Part shown: piece after piece, positions 26,674 to 36,986 of the stretch
Layout of the letters: every line of letters starts with the position of its first letter
How positions within the stretch are numbered: the first letter of the stretch is position 1
Assembly (NCBI RefSeq): GCF_000369525.1
Contig: NZ_KB850072.1
Location: forward strand, 2,349,377 to 2,413,376
Source of the DNA: Acinetobacter higginsii
GTDB taxonomy: Bacteria; Pseudomonadota; Gammaproteobacteria; Pseudomonadales; Moraxellaceae
Length of the DNA stretch: 64,000 bases
Direction: 5' to 3'
Position numbers and translations under genes: made by a program
The notes under the pieces: generated by a model
Seen by the model: only the letters and a program-made list of their open reading frames with translations
Databases searched by the model: none
What the model was told of the DNA's origin: nothing

Positions 26674-29600
26674 TTAAACTAGAATATCTCGCTTACCATT
26701 GGCGCCCATTGAGCTGACAATGCCATTCTCTTCCATTTGGTCGATAATACGAGCGGCACGGTTATAGCCCAAGCTAAATTTACGCTGTAGCGATGAAGTC
26801 GATGCTTTACGTGTCTCTAAAACGAACGATACACATTGATCATACAGCGCATCACGACTTGGATCACCATCCCCATCTTCAAAACCACGTGAGCTTGGCT
26901 CCTCATCAAATGGCGTCAGGATTTCATCAACATAATCCGGCTCACCACGTTCACGCCAAGCATCACAAATACGGTTCACTTCATCATCGCTAATAAAGGC
27001 ACCATGCACACGCTCAGGCTCGATTTTACCTGGCCCTAGGAACAACATATCACCATGACCAAGTAAGTCTTCTGCACCACCTGCATCGAGAATGGTACGT
27101 GAGTCAATTTTACTGTTTACACGTAATGCAACACGGGTTGGAATATTGGCTTTAATCAAACCTGTAATTACGTCGACCGACGGACGTTGTGTTGCTAGCA
27201 GTAAATGAATTCCTGCTGCACGCGATTTCTGCGCTAAACGAGTAATCATTTCTTCGGCTTTTTTACCGACTTGCATGATCATGTCAGCAAACTCATCGGC
27301 GACAATTACAATCGATGGTAATGGCGCTAAACGCGGTGCTCGCTCCCCCACAACTGAATCACTGGCTTTCCATGTTGGATCAATAAGATCTTCACCATTG
27401 GCAATCGCTTCTTCGACCTTACGGTTATAGTCACTTAACTTACGAATTTTCAGGAATGACATCAGCTTATAACGGCGTTCCATTTCATTGACACACCAAT
27501 TTAGCGCGCTGACGGCATCTTTCATATCCGTCACAACAGGTGTTAACAAGTGTGGAATATCATTATAGTTAGCCAATTCAAGCTGTTTTGGATCGATCAA
27601 AATCAAGCGTAACTGGTCGGGTGTATATTTCAGTAACATCGATAAAATCATCGAGTTCACTGCAACCGACTTACCAGAACCTGTGGTCCCCGCAACCAAC
27701 ATATGTGGCGCTTTACCGAGGTCAGTAATTACAGGATTACCTGAAATGTCCTTACCCATCGCCATAGAGAGCAAACCCGCAGGGTCTTCAAAAGCTGGCG
27801 TTTTCAATAACTCAATCAAGCGTACCATTTCACGGCTACTATTCGGCACTTCAATTCCGATATATGGTTTTCCTGCAATCACTTCAACCACACGAACCGA
27901 AGCCATCGACATTGAACGTGCCAAATCGCGTGAAATATTGGTCACTTTAGAGGCTTTTACACCTGGTGCAAGATCCAGTTCAAAGCGTGTTACGACTGGT
28001 CCCGGCTGGGCTTCGACCACCTGAGCCTTCACATTAAACTCTTGTAGTTTGATCTCTAACAGCTCAGAAAGACGTGCTAATTGCTCAGCGGTAAAATTGA
28101 CCTTTTTGTTTGGATCAACTTCATCCAGCAATTCCAGACCCGGTAAAGTCGGTAGATCACGGCGTTTTTGTGCAACTTGCATGGCGCGTGACATTGGACG
28201 ACCAAATGCATCCGTTAAAGGCGCATCCAGATCAAAATCATCTTCAATATCAAAATCTGCATCTGGGTCAGCTTTACCTGCTGTTTCTTGCCATGCTTCG
28301 ATAAAGGCTTCTTTAGACAGTGTTTCTTTTTGTGTTGGTGTTGAAACTTCAATCGGTGCTTTTACAAAAGCAGAGGATTGCGCATAACTGGTCGTTCGTG
28401 GTGAAGCCTGTTCACGCTCTTCTTCGACCAGAAGATCATTAAAATCATCTACTTGCTGCTCAGCTATGCGATGAACATCCTCTTGGATAGGATGTATTGC
28501 ATTTTGAATCGGTGCAGTCTCTGGCTGTACAGCTGCTGGTCTTGCAGATTCATTAATCAATGCTTCAATATCTGCCTCAAATTCGACCTCAGCAACCTGA
28601 GGGGCTGAATGCGCCAGAGGCTCTTGCGTAAATGGGGTATGTAAATCTGTTGCCGTCTTACTGTTTGGAACAGCAGCCAACAATTCATCAAAGATTTGGT
28701 CATCATTCCAATCTAGATTGCTGTGACTGGATGTCTGCGTTGCGGTTGCCACATGTGCGGTAGATGCATACTGTGCTGGAGCATGAGGAGCGTCATCCGC
28801 AGCTCTTAATAATGCATCAATTTCTTGCTTATGGCTCGCATCATCACGCTGTAAAGCACGCCATACTTCACCTGTTTGAACCAAACGTTGGCTTTCGGTT
28901 TCAAACTGATGGGCACGTTGTAAAGTCTGTTCAAAATCTTCAATCTGCTCAGTTTGTACTGGCTGACTACCTTGCTGCTGTTCTTTTGCAAGCACATCGG
29001 CAAACAATTTTTCAGCCATCAACTGATGATGCGAATCATCAATTTTAATCAGTTTTGCTTGAACTTGATTCGCTTTAGCTTCACTCGTATCTGCTACAAG
29101 ATCAGACTCAGTTTGTACTTTATTCTTAATTGCAGGTGTATCAGCAGCGGCTAATTGCTCAGTCAGATCATATGCAGATTCATTCTGTGGGACATTCTTG
29201 TAGAATAAATCTTGTAAATAAGCAGGTGTATTTTTCAGTGTGATCCACGTTTTGTTCCACTGAATGCCAAAGGCTAAAGTCAGCAATAAGATACTAAAAG
29301 CCAATAAGAATAAAGTTGCGCCATAGATGGTCAATAATTGGGATAAACTCTGCCCCAACTCATAACCAATAATACCACCCGCTGCATTATCCAAAGTATC
29401 TGCAGGTGTATTCCAATGCAGATACAACAAACTAGAAATGGACAGGATCAAGAAAAACTGTGCAGCATAACGAAATGGGCGATTTAAAAAGCTTCTTGGC
29501 CACCAGACTTGAATGGCTTCAATAAACAAGAACAGTGGAATCAGCAAACTTGCCCATCCCAAGAAACCAAACAGTAAATCTGCGATCCAAGCGCCTGCTA

Positions 29601-29763
29601 CACCGCTGGCGTTTGAAACCTGCTGGGTATCACTGGAAATATGCATCCAGCCCGGATCAAATGGTGTATAGGTTACTGTGGCAAGAAATAAATAAATGCC
29701 AAAAGAAATCAAAAATAATGTCATTAAAAAGCGTTGTGCATAAACACTTGACACCGCAGTCAT
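26674..29763 (-). CDS. ftsK: DNA translocase FtsK
   Basis: Septal DNA pump that clears and aligns the chromosome terminus and activates XerCD at dif. The 1029 residues start with about four membrane helices (15-185), followed by a long acidic and glutamine-rich linker (about 200-540), the RecA-like motor with Walker A GTTGSGKS near 691-698 and Walker B IVIVADEFADM, and the C-terminal winged-helix gamma domain (SSLQRKFSLGYNRAARIIDQMEENG) that reads KOPS. Shorter than E. coli FtsK (1329) because of the linker, which is common in this group. Confidence 0.95.
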   Translation of the reverse strand: MTAVSSVYAQRFLMTLFLISFGIYLFLATVTYTPFDPGWMHISSDTQQVSNASGVAGAWIADLLFGFLGWASLLIPLFLFIEAIQVWWPRSFLNRPFRYAAQFFLILSISSLLYLHWNTPADTLDNAAGGIIGYELGQSLSQLLTIYGATLFLLAFSILLLTLAFGIQWNKTWITLKNTPAYLQDLFYKNVPQNESAYDLTEQLAAADTPAIKNKVQTESDLVADTSEAKANQVQAKLIKIDDSHHQLMAEKLFADVLAKEQQQGSQPVQTEQIEDFEQTLQRAHQFETESQRLVQTGEVWRALQRDDASHKQEIDALLRAADDAPHAPAQYASTAHVATATQTSSHSNLDWNDDQIFDELLAAVPNSKTATDLHTPFTQEPLAHSAPQVAEVEFEADIEALINESARPAAVQPETAPIQNAIHPIQEDVHRIAEQQVDDFNDLLVEEEREQASPRTTSYAQSSAFVKAPIEVSTPTQKETLSKEAFIEAWQETAGKADPDADFDIEDDFDLDAPLTDAFGRPMSRAMQVAQKRRDLPTLPGLELLDEVDPNKKVNFTAEQLARLSELLEIKLQEFNVKAQVVEAQPGPVVTRFELDLAPGVKASKVTNISRDLARSMSMASVRVVEVIAGKPYIGIEVPNSSREMVRLIELLKTPAFEDPAGLLSMAMGKDISGNPVITDLGKAPHMLVAGTTGSGKSVAVNSMILSMLLKYTPDQLRLILIDPKQLELANYNDIPHLLTPVVTDMKDAVSALNWCVNEMERRYKLMSFLKIRKLSDYNRKVEEAIANGEDLIDPTWKASDSVVGERAPRLAPLPSIVIVADEFADMIMQVGKKAEEMITRLAQKSRAAGIHLLLATQRPSVDVITGLIKANIPTRVALRVNSKIDSRTILDAGGAEDLLGHGDMLFLGPGKIEPERVHGAFISDDEVNRICDAWRERGEPDYVDEILTPFDEEPSSRGFEDGDGDPSRDALYDQCVSFVLETRKASTSSLQRKFSLGYNRAARIIDQMEENGIVSSMGANGKRDILV

Positions 29764-30000
29764 ATACAGTCCTGTAACCCAATTCGTTATTTGTTAGTAT
29801 CTTTCAAGGCCTAAAATGCCTTAATCAATAAGTTTTATATTATGCACTCGTTCTTACAAAAAAGATGCACGATTGTTTACTGTTGTTGTTAACATCCTGC
29901 TCGGATATAGCTCAATTCGATTGAGTTAATCAATATTATCCCGATGGATTTAAACCACTCCGCTCTGGATTCACGTATAATTTTAGCAGTTTTGATATAA

Positions 30001-30966
<966 letters not shown>

Positions 30967-30980
30967 TTAGGCCAATATTG

Positions 30981-31011
30981 AAAAACCACCAATCTTTGGT
31001 GGTTTTTTTTT
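30981..31011 (+). terminator. Terminator after trxB
   Basis: ACCACCAA, TC, TTTGGTGGT with a run of nine T on the plus strand. Confidence 0.92.
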
Positions 31012-31082
31012 GCGAGTATCCATACAATCGAAAAATTGACGGCTTTTTAAACATATCAACAATCAGTCTATAGGATATATCA

Positions 31083-32639
31083 ATGACAACGACCTGGACG
31101 AATGGCTACCAAACTGAAGTAAATTATACCTACGGTTATTATCGAGACCTCAGCCCGAATTTCCAAAAGTTTTGCTTACTTTTAAATGGCATCGATAGTC
31201 CAGATTTTCAGGAAAATCATAATCATTGTGAACTTGGCTTTGGTCAAGGTGTCAGTATTAATATTCACGCAACCTGTAATGAAGCTGCATTCTACGGTAC
31301 AGATTTCAATCCAGCACATGCAGCACATGCCAATCAACTGGCTGAGCAGAGCAAAACCGAACATTACTTCTATGATGATAGTTTTGAAGAGTTGCTTAAT
31401 CGTTCTGATCTTCCGATGTTTGATTCGATCAGCCTACACGGGATTTGGAGCTGGATCAGCTATGAAAATCAGCACATTATTCTCAAATTTATTCGTAAAT
31501 TCTTAAAACCCAACGGTATTGTCTATATCAGCTATAACTGCGTTACTGGTTGGGCAGCGAATATGCCAATTCGCGAGTTATTTCATAGCCATTTTAAGTT
31601 TAATAGCAAAAGTACCAATCCTCTGCAAAAGGTCAATGAAGCCCTCACCTTCAGTGAAGACTTACTTAAGCAAAATCCAATTTTTGCCCAACGCAATCCC
31701 AATGCCGTACAAAAAGTCGCTGATTTAAAACAGCAAAATCCAAACTACTTGATTCATGAATATCTCAATCAAGATTGGCAATGTTTTTCCTTCCAGCAAA
31801 TTGTGCGTATTCTGGATGAAATCAAACTGTCCTATGCAGGTTCAACCGATTTAAATACACACCTCGATAACATCAATTTTTCAGAACAGCACCAAGCTTT
31901 TTTGAATGCCATTGAGCACCCTATTTTTAAAGAACAATGCCGCGACTATTTTGCTAACACGCAATTTAGACGAGACTTGTTTATTCGAGGTAAAAATAAC
32001 TTAACCCCATTACAGGCACAAGAACGGCTGCGCAACACGGCCTTTGTGTTACTGACAGCCAAGGAACAGCTACCAACCAGTATCAGTGGGTTATTAGGCA
32101 CCTTTAATTTAATTGAAGAAATTTATCTGCCCATTGGCGATAAATTTGCAAAGGAAAACTATCAACCACTGACCATTTTTGAACTGGAACAAAGTTTGCC
32201 AGATCTCAACTATGCAAAAATTCTCAATGCTTTAGTCATTCTATCTCACCTCGGTTTAGCTCAACCGTGTCAAAACTTAGACCCGAAGCAACAAACTTTA
32301 GAGCAATCCCAACGTTTAAATCACTACTTATTAAAGCAAGCGAGTTTTCATCAAAACTATAATGTCCTGATTAGCCCAATTACAGGAATCGGTATTCCAA
32401 CTGAGCATTTCCATCAACTGTTCTATCGTGCACATTTCATTGATGGTTTAGCATCAGCAAGTGAATTTGCGCAATATGTACAAGCTGTGATCAGCCAACT
32501 CAATTGGCTGGTCTTAGATAAAGATGGCAAAACCGTCTCTGACCAAGCCAAGAGTCTTGAAATTATTCAAACTAAAGCACAATTTTTCCTCGACAGTAAA
32601 AAATTAGAAATTGCTAAACATTTACGTTTGTTTGATTAA
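31083..32639 (+). CDS. PKMT-type SAM-dependent methyltransferase with regulatory domain
   Basis: A 518-residue protein with a class I methyltransferase domain in the first 180 residues: motif I ELGFGQGVSINI (51-62), the acidic GTDFNP after the second strand, and LKPNGIVYISYN. It is followed by a methyltransferase regulatory domain and a C-terminal helical region. This architecture is that of the protein-lysine methyltransferases described in Rickettsia, which modify outer-membrane proteins; whether this one has such targets is not known. No ribosomal or surface-protein gene is adjacent. It is closed by the hairpin at 32645. Confidence 0.8.
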   Translation: MTTTWTNGYQTEVNYTYGYYRDLSPNFQKFCLLLNGIDSPDFQENHNHCELGFGQGVSINIHATCNEAAFYGTDFNPAHAAHANQLAEQSKTEHYFYDDSFEELLNRSDLPMFDSISLHGIWSWISYENQHIILKFIRKFLKPNGIVYISYNCVTGWAANMPIRELFHSHFKFNSKSTNPLQKVNEALTFSEDLLKQNPIFAQRNPNAVQKVADLKQQNPNYLIHEYLNQDWQCFSFQQIVRILDEIKLSYAGSTDLNTHLDNINFSEQHQAFLNAIEHPIFKEQCRDYFANTQFRRDLFIRGKNNLTPLQAQERLRNTAFVLLTAKEQLPTSISGLLGTFNLIEEIYLPIGDKFAKENYQPLTIFELEQSLPDLNYAKILNALVILSHLGLAQPCQNLDPKQQTLEQSQRLNHYLLKQASFHQNYNVLISPITGIGIPTEHFHQLFYRAHFIDGLASASEFAQYVQAVISQLNWLVLDKDGKTVSDQAKSLEIIQTKAQFFLDSKKLEIAKHLRLFD

Positions 32640-32644
32640 TCTCG

Positions 32645-32683
32645 TATAGGGAATGGCTCTGCCAATGATTGCCATTCCCTATA
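32645..32683 (+). terminator. Strong hairpin after the methyltransferase gene
   Basis: TATAGGGAATGGC and GCCATTCCCTATA form a perfect 13-bp stem with a 13-base loop. No T tract follows (ACTTCAG), so it may stabilise or attenuate rather than terminate. Confidence 0.55.
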
Positions 32684-32725
32684 ACTTCAGTTAGCTTAGA
32701 ATTAATCTTATTAATTTTTTATGCT

Positions 32726-33460
32726 ATGCAACAACTCCCACCCTCGCAATATATTTTCCCGAATCCAATCGAAGCTGATCCTGAAGGACAAGGATTTATT
32801 TGTATTGGTGCAGACCTATCCCCTTCTACTTTATTTGAAGCCTACACACATGGGCTGTTCCCTTGGTTCAATGAAGACGAGCCAATTTGCTGGTGGAGTC
32901 CTGAACCGCGATGCATTATCGAGCCACATGCCTACAAACCAAGTAAATCTTTAATTCGAAATATGAAAAAGCATGATTATCGAATTACCATTAACCATGC
33001 TTTTGAAGACGTGATTCGTTCTTGTTCATTGCCGCGGAGCTATGCCAATGAAACCTGGATTAGTGAAGATATCATTTCAGGCTATTGCGCCTTATTCCAA
33101 GCAGGATATGCGTACAGTGTTGAAGTCTGGCAGCAGCAGGATAACTTGGTTGGCGGACTCTATGGTGTCAGTATCGGTAAAGGCTGTTTTGGAGAATCCA
33201 TGTTTAGTACTGAAACAGATGTTTCTAAAATGGCTTTCTATACTTTAATGCTGATTGGACAAGAAAATCAGTTGCCATGGATTGATTGCCAATTGGTCAA
33301 TGATCACCTTTTAAGCCTCGGTGCGAGTACACTTTCTCGCCAAGCCTACCTTAAATCGTTACAAGATGTAATTATTGCCCCCTCTATCAATTGGAAAAGT
33401 TATCAAGAACGTGTATTTTCAAGTAAAAGAATAGCAGTTTTTGCAAAATTAGACGGTTAA
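32726..33460 (+). CDS. aat: Leucyl/phenylalanyl-tRNA-protein transferase
   Basis: Adds Leu or Phe to N-terminal Lys or Arg, marking proteins for ClpS-ClpAP (N-degron pathway). The start is taken at ATG 32726 ([14 protein letters not shown]), giving 244 residues; codons further up overlap the hairpin and are probably untranslated. No Shine-Dalgarno sequence is visible, so initiation may be weak. [23 protein letters not shown] and [18 protein letters not shown] are the family signatures. Bpt, the companion transferase, starts 28 bases later. Confidence 0.92.
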   Translation: MQQLPPSQYIFPNPIEADPEGQGFICIGADLSPSTLFEAYTHGLFPWFNEDEPICWWSPEPRCIIEPHAYKPSKSLIRNMKKHDYRITINHAFEDVIRSCSLPRSYANETWISEDIISGYCALFQAGYAYSVEVWQQQDNLVGGLYGVSIGKGCFGESMFSTETDVSKMAFYTLMLIGQENQLPWIDCQLVNDHLLSLGASTLSRQAYLKSLQDVIIAPSINWKSYQERVFSSKRIAVFAKLDG

Positions 33461-33488
33461 CGGATTAACACCTTGGAGGGACAGATTA

Positions 33489-34304
33489 ATGAAATCATAT
33501 CAACCCAAGTCCCTTTTAAATGACTTACAGTACTATATTACGCCACCGCACGACTGCAGTTATCTTGATAACAAATCAGCCCGAATGGTGTTCCTAGATC
33601 CAATTCACCGTATCGATGTGGTGACGTTGTCAGAACTTTCTCGTGTTGGTTTTCGTCGTAGTGGTGATTTTGTCTATCGCCCTGAATGTCACTTATGTCG
33701 CCAATGCTTATCTTGCCGTGTTCCCGTTCAAGAATTTAAAATGAACAGCAGCCAAAAAAAGGCATGGAAACGCAATCAAGATTTGCAAATGAGTATTTTG
33801 CCGACCTCGCAAGCCACTCAACAACACTACGACTTATATGAACGTTATATCAATGAACGTCACTCAGATGGTGATATGTACCCTGCCAGTCTAGATCAGT
33901 TTGAAAAATTTCTGGTACATAGCTGCACAGAAAGTTTCTTTATTGAACTTTGGAAAGACCAAAAACTGATTGGTGTTTCAACCTGTGATTTGATGGACGA
34001 TGGGCTGTCAGCAGTCTATACCTTCTTTGATCCAGATGAACAACGCCGTTCTTTAGGTGTGTTTGCGATCCTTAAACAAATCGAATATGTACGTACACTG
34101 AATCTGGATTATCTCTATCTCGGTTATTGGGTACCGCATTCATCCAAAATGAATTATAAATCGCAATATACGCCACTCGAATTATTGCTTGATGGGCAAT
34201 GGCGTCGACTTAATCGTCCACTCTCTGAAAATGAAATCCATCAGCTTGGAAATTCATTGATGAGTACGCTACCTTCAGAGTGGAATAATTTAATTATTAA
34301 ATAA
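33489..34304 (+). CDS. bpt: Aspartate/glutamate leucyltransferase (Bpt)
   Basis: Transfers Leu from leucyl-tRNA to N-terminal Asp or Glu; homologous to eukaryotic arginyl transferase ATE1. The 271 residues show the N-terminal cysteine cluster CHLCRQC (C67, C70, C73) and C76, and the GNAT-like core HSDGDMYPAS, STCDLMDDGLSAVYTFFDP and YLYLGYWVPHSSKMNYKSQY. With aat just upstream it forms an N-degron tagging pair. clpS and clpA are not in the window. The 3' end overlaps the convergent rimI by 15 bases. Confidence 0.93.
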   Translation: MKSYQPKSLLNDLQYYITPPHDCSYLDNKSARMVFLDPIHRIDVVTLSELSRVGFRRSGDFVYRPECHLCRQCLSCRVPVQEFKMNSSQKKAWKRNQDLQMSILPTSQATQQHYDLYERYINERHSDGDMYPASLDQFEKFLVHSCTESFFIELWKDQKLIGVSTCDLMDDGLSAVYTFFDPDEQRRSLGVFAILKQIEYVRTLNLDYLYLGYWVPHSSKMNYKSQYTPLELLLDGQWRRLNRPLSENEIHQLGNSLMSTLPSEWNNLIIK

Positions 34305-34751
34305 CGCTGCAAAATCATCAGTGCATGTTTTGACCATAATCACAGCATGCTCTCTTGAACCATCGGGGTTTGGATAATAATTTTTACGTAAGTCAATTTG
34401 ATGAAAACCTGTTTTTTCATACAAACGAATCGCAGCTGCATTACTTTCACGAACTTCTAAAAAAATCTGAATTGGATTGTTTTTTAATTGCTGGATTGAG
34501 CTTTCTAATAATTCATAACCCAGTCCTTTACCCTGTTGGCTTGGGTGAATCGCCATCAACAATAAATTTGCTTCATCCAAAACGGGCTGCAGAATACAGA
34601 ATCCCACTACTTGATTGGCTTGTTCATACACCGTACATTGATACGAGGCGAAAGACTCCTGAAACTGCTGCTTTGACCAGGGATGGGTTTGCACCAATCG
34701 CTCAATCCCCGCCACACTTTCTAAGTCATTTTCTTGCATCAATCGAATCAC
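34290..34751 (-). CDS. rimI: Ribosomal protein alanine N-acetyltransferase RimI
   Basis: GNAT-family N-terminal acetyltransferase, 153 residues, acetylating ribosomal protein S18 and possibly other Ala-start proteins. The acetyl-CoA loop HPSQQGKGLGYELLESSI (R/Q-x-x-G-x-G/A type) and EVRESNAAAIRLYEKTGFHQI with the conserved Asn and Tyr are characteristic of RimI. The last 15 bases overlap the convergent bpt end; both reading frames remain intact. It is monocistronic here. Confidence 0.85.
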   Translation of the reverse strand: MIRLMQENDLESVAGIERLVQTHPWSKQQFQESFASYQCTVYEQANQVVGFCILQPVLDEANLLLMAIHPSQQGKGLGYELLESSIQQLKNNPIQIFLEVRESNAAAIRLYEKTGFHQIDLRKNYYPNPDGSREHAVIMVKTCTDDFAALFNN

Positions 34752-34817
34752 GATCTATCACTCTATAAAATACTGGTGCAGATTATCAGCAATTTAAAGC
34801 AAAATTTGAATAAAAAA

Positions 34818-34840
34818 ATGGGCAGTTTTGACTGCCCATT
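34818..34840 (-). terminator. Terminator after first PF10118 gene
   Basis: AATGGGCAGT, TTG, ACTGCCCATT; on the minus strand TTTTTTTATTC follows. It closes the gene at 34845-35729. Confidence 0.87.
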
Positions 34841-34844
34841 GAAG

Positions 34845-35729
34845 TTAACTTAGATTAAAACCCAATTCAGCACGCCATTTATTCAAAAGTGCTGTGGTAT
34901 CTTCATCATTCGGATGAAATTTCGGTCTTAAAAAATCTAACAAGGTCGGGATTTGGCGGGTCATAAAACCTTTATAGCCATACATAAATTTGATCATGTA
35001 TTTGGTATCACGCCATGTCAATTTGCCATCTGTTTGTAGAAGCTTGGCGGTAAAATAAGATTGGGTAATAAAGATGAGCCCCATTGCAATAACTAAGGCC
35101 AATGAACGCATAAAATACGCTTTAGGGCCTTGACCATACATCGCTTCATAGACATCAAAAGCAACCGCTTTATGCTCGTTTTCTTCAACTGCATGCCACA
35201 TCCATAAATGGTACATGGTTTCATCCATAAACATCGCTTGAATGTCAGGATTACTTAATAGTTCTTCTGCAATGGTTGAAGTAAAGTGCTCCAAGGCACA
35301 GGTTCCCGTCAAACCAATCATTTCTTTGGTGAAACCGAAAGGTTTTAAGAGTTTTGCTGTCATTCCAATGGTACGGTTGATTAAACGACCTGTTTGCCCT
35401 TCCATTTTACGAACATCGTAACCATAGGCCTCTGCTGAAGCATTAAATGCAAGATGCTCTTTTGAATGCATGGCTTCTTGACCAATAAAGGCACTGATCT
35501 CTTTCTGAAGTCGCTCATCTGCGAGTTTGGGATCATTCCGTACTGCACGGGTGCTGTTCACAAAGAATTGCTCACCTTCTGGAAACAGTGCCGAAAGCGC
35601 AGTCATAAAATGAGTTAAAGCAGCATCACCATTGGCCCAATAACGTGGTACCTCACCAAATTCAAAATCCATTCGGCGTACGGGAAAGCTGGCGCCAGCA
35701 CGGTTTGAAATATTAACTTTAGCATTCAT
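34845..35729 (-). CDS. PF10118-type predicted metal-dependent hydrolase, copy A
   Basis: A 294-residue protein of the family called predicted metal-dependent hydrolase (COG3687/PF10118). Metal-type clusters are E85 and H88 with H92 (QEAMHSKEH), E147-H148 (LEHF), and H179 with E182, E183, E185 and H186 (HAVEENEHK). Two ExxH-like sites in a helical protein suggest a ferritin-like di-iron fold. A hydrophobic segment at about 208-225 may be membrane-associated. A paralogue with the same first 20 residues lies upstream. Each copy has its own terminator, so they are separate units. Substrate unknown. Confidence 0.75.
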   Translation of the reverse strand: MNAKVNISNRAGASFPVRRMDFEFGEVPRYWANGDAALTHFMTALSALFPEGEQFFVNSTRAVRNDPKLADERLQKEISAFIGQEAMHSKEHLAFNASAEAYGYDVRKMEGQTGRLINRTIGMTAKLLKPFGFTKEMIGLTGTCALEHFTSTIAEELLSNPDIQAMFMDETMYHLWMWHAVEENEHKAVAFDVYEAMYGQGPKAYFMRSLALVIAMGLIFITQSYFTAKLLQTDGKLTWRDTKYMIKFMYGYKGFMTRQIPTLLDFLRPKFHPNDEDTTALLNKWRAELGFNLS

Positions 35730-35891
35730 ACCCTGTTCTCCTATACGATGAATACGCTTTATCGATCATTTTCTATACTTTATTTATACGCCCTTTTCAG
35801 TGCATGAAATAAGTGCAGATAAGGTCAGAAAAGCATCATCTTAGGACATGTCAGCTTGCTCAAAATTCTGTATGAAATGAAAGATTAAAAT

Positions 35892-35921
35892 AAAAAAGGG
35901 ACAATACTTATTGTCCCTTTT
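35892..35921 (-). terminator. Terminator after second PF10118 gene
   Basis: AAGGGACAAT, ACTT, ATTGTCCCTT; A and T tracts on both sides. It closes the gene at 35952-36833 on the minus strand. Confidence 0.87.
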
Positions 35922-35951
35922 CAGGAATTACGAGGCTAAAATAAACAGCGT

Positions 35952-36833
35952 TTACAGACCTAATTTTGCCTTCCAATCTTGCAATAATTGTACGGTATCT
36001 AAATCATTTGGATGGAAACCAGGCTTGAAGTAGGCCAACATTTCACCCGCCATTCCAGAGATAATCCCTTTCGACGGACTATAGGCGTATTCATAAATCA
36101 TACCGAGCTCTTTGAAATTTAATTTTCCATCATCTTTCAATAATTTCAATACGAATGAAGATTGAGTCAAGAAAATTGCAACCATCGAAACGACCAGTGC
36201 AGTATTGCGTAATGCGTAGGCTTTTACACCACGACCAAAAATTTCTTCATACACATCATAAGCAACCGCCTTATGTTCATTTTCTTCTACTGCATGCCAT
36301 AACCACATATATTCCATGGTCTTGTCTTGCATTAACTCTTGAATATGCGGATTACGCAATAATTCTGATGCAATGGTTGCAGTAAAATGTTCGAGTGCTG
36401 TAGTTGCAGTCAAATCGACCATTTCTTGCGTCATGCCAAATGGCTTAACCAATTTAGCAAATAATTTACGGCCTGTTTGAATCACGACACCTGTTCTTCG
36501 TTCAAGTGTTTCGACATCATGACCATATTTCTGAGCTGAAGCATTAAAGTTGACATGCTCTTGGGTATGCATCGCCTCTTGACCAATAAAAGCACTGATT
36601 TCTTTTTGCAGTTTTTCATTGTCTTTAATGGCTGGGTGATAACGTACAGCACGCACTGAATCGATAAAGAGCTTTTCACCATCTGGAAATAGTGCAGATA
36701 AACCTGTCATAAAATGAGTTAATCCAGCAGAACCACTGACCCAATATTCAGGAACTTCATTAAAATCAAAATTCATACGACGTACTGGGAAACTTGCACC
36801 TGCACGATTTGAAACATTCACTTTAGCATTCAT
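35952..36833 (-). CDS. PF10118-type predicted metal-dependent hydrolase, copy B
   Basis: A 293-residue paralogue of the next gene downstream. The first 20 residues are identical except positions 7 and onward (MNAKVNVSN...ASFPVRRM), and the metal clusters QEAMHTQEH, LEHFTAT and HAVEENEHK are kept. The hydrophobic segment at about 207-225 is also kept. Differences are spread through the middle and end, so the duplication is old. The two genes are separated by 222 bases with a terminator and are transcribed leftward. Confidence 0.75.
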   Translation of the reverse strand: MNAKVNVSNRAGASFPVRRMNFDFNEVPEYWVSGSAGLTHFMTGLSALFPDGEKLFIDSVRAVRYHPAIKDNEKLQKEISAFIGQEAMHTQEHVNFNASAQKYGHDVETLERRTGVVIQTGRKLFAKLVKPFGMTQEMVDLTATTALEHFTATIASELLRNPHIQELMQDKTMEYMWLWHAVEENEHKAVAYDVYEEIFGRGVKAYALRNTALVVSMVAIFLTQSSFVLKLLKDDGKLNFKELGMIYEYAYSPSKGIISGMAGEMLAYFKPGFHPNDLDTVQLLQDWKAKLGL

Positions 36834-36986
36834 GCTGCCTACTCCTTTTCAGTGGAATATCTCCACTGAGCACTTTTGTTCGTTTTCTTGAGTTTTATAT
36901 TACGGTTTTATGCGAATCAATTAAGTGCAGTTTAGGACAGCGTAGTATCAGTTTGGGACAGCTTTTAGCGAAAATTATCAGACAAT

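Noticed and set aside
29911..29925. CTCAATTCGATTGAG palindrome between ftsK and trxB as a named operator
   Set aside because: A perfect short palindrome, but it matches no regulator site I can name with confidence, so only mentioned under trxB.
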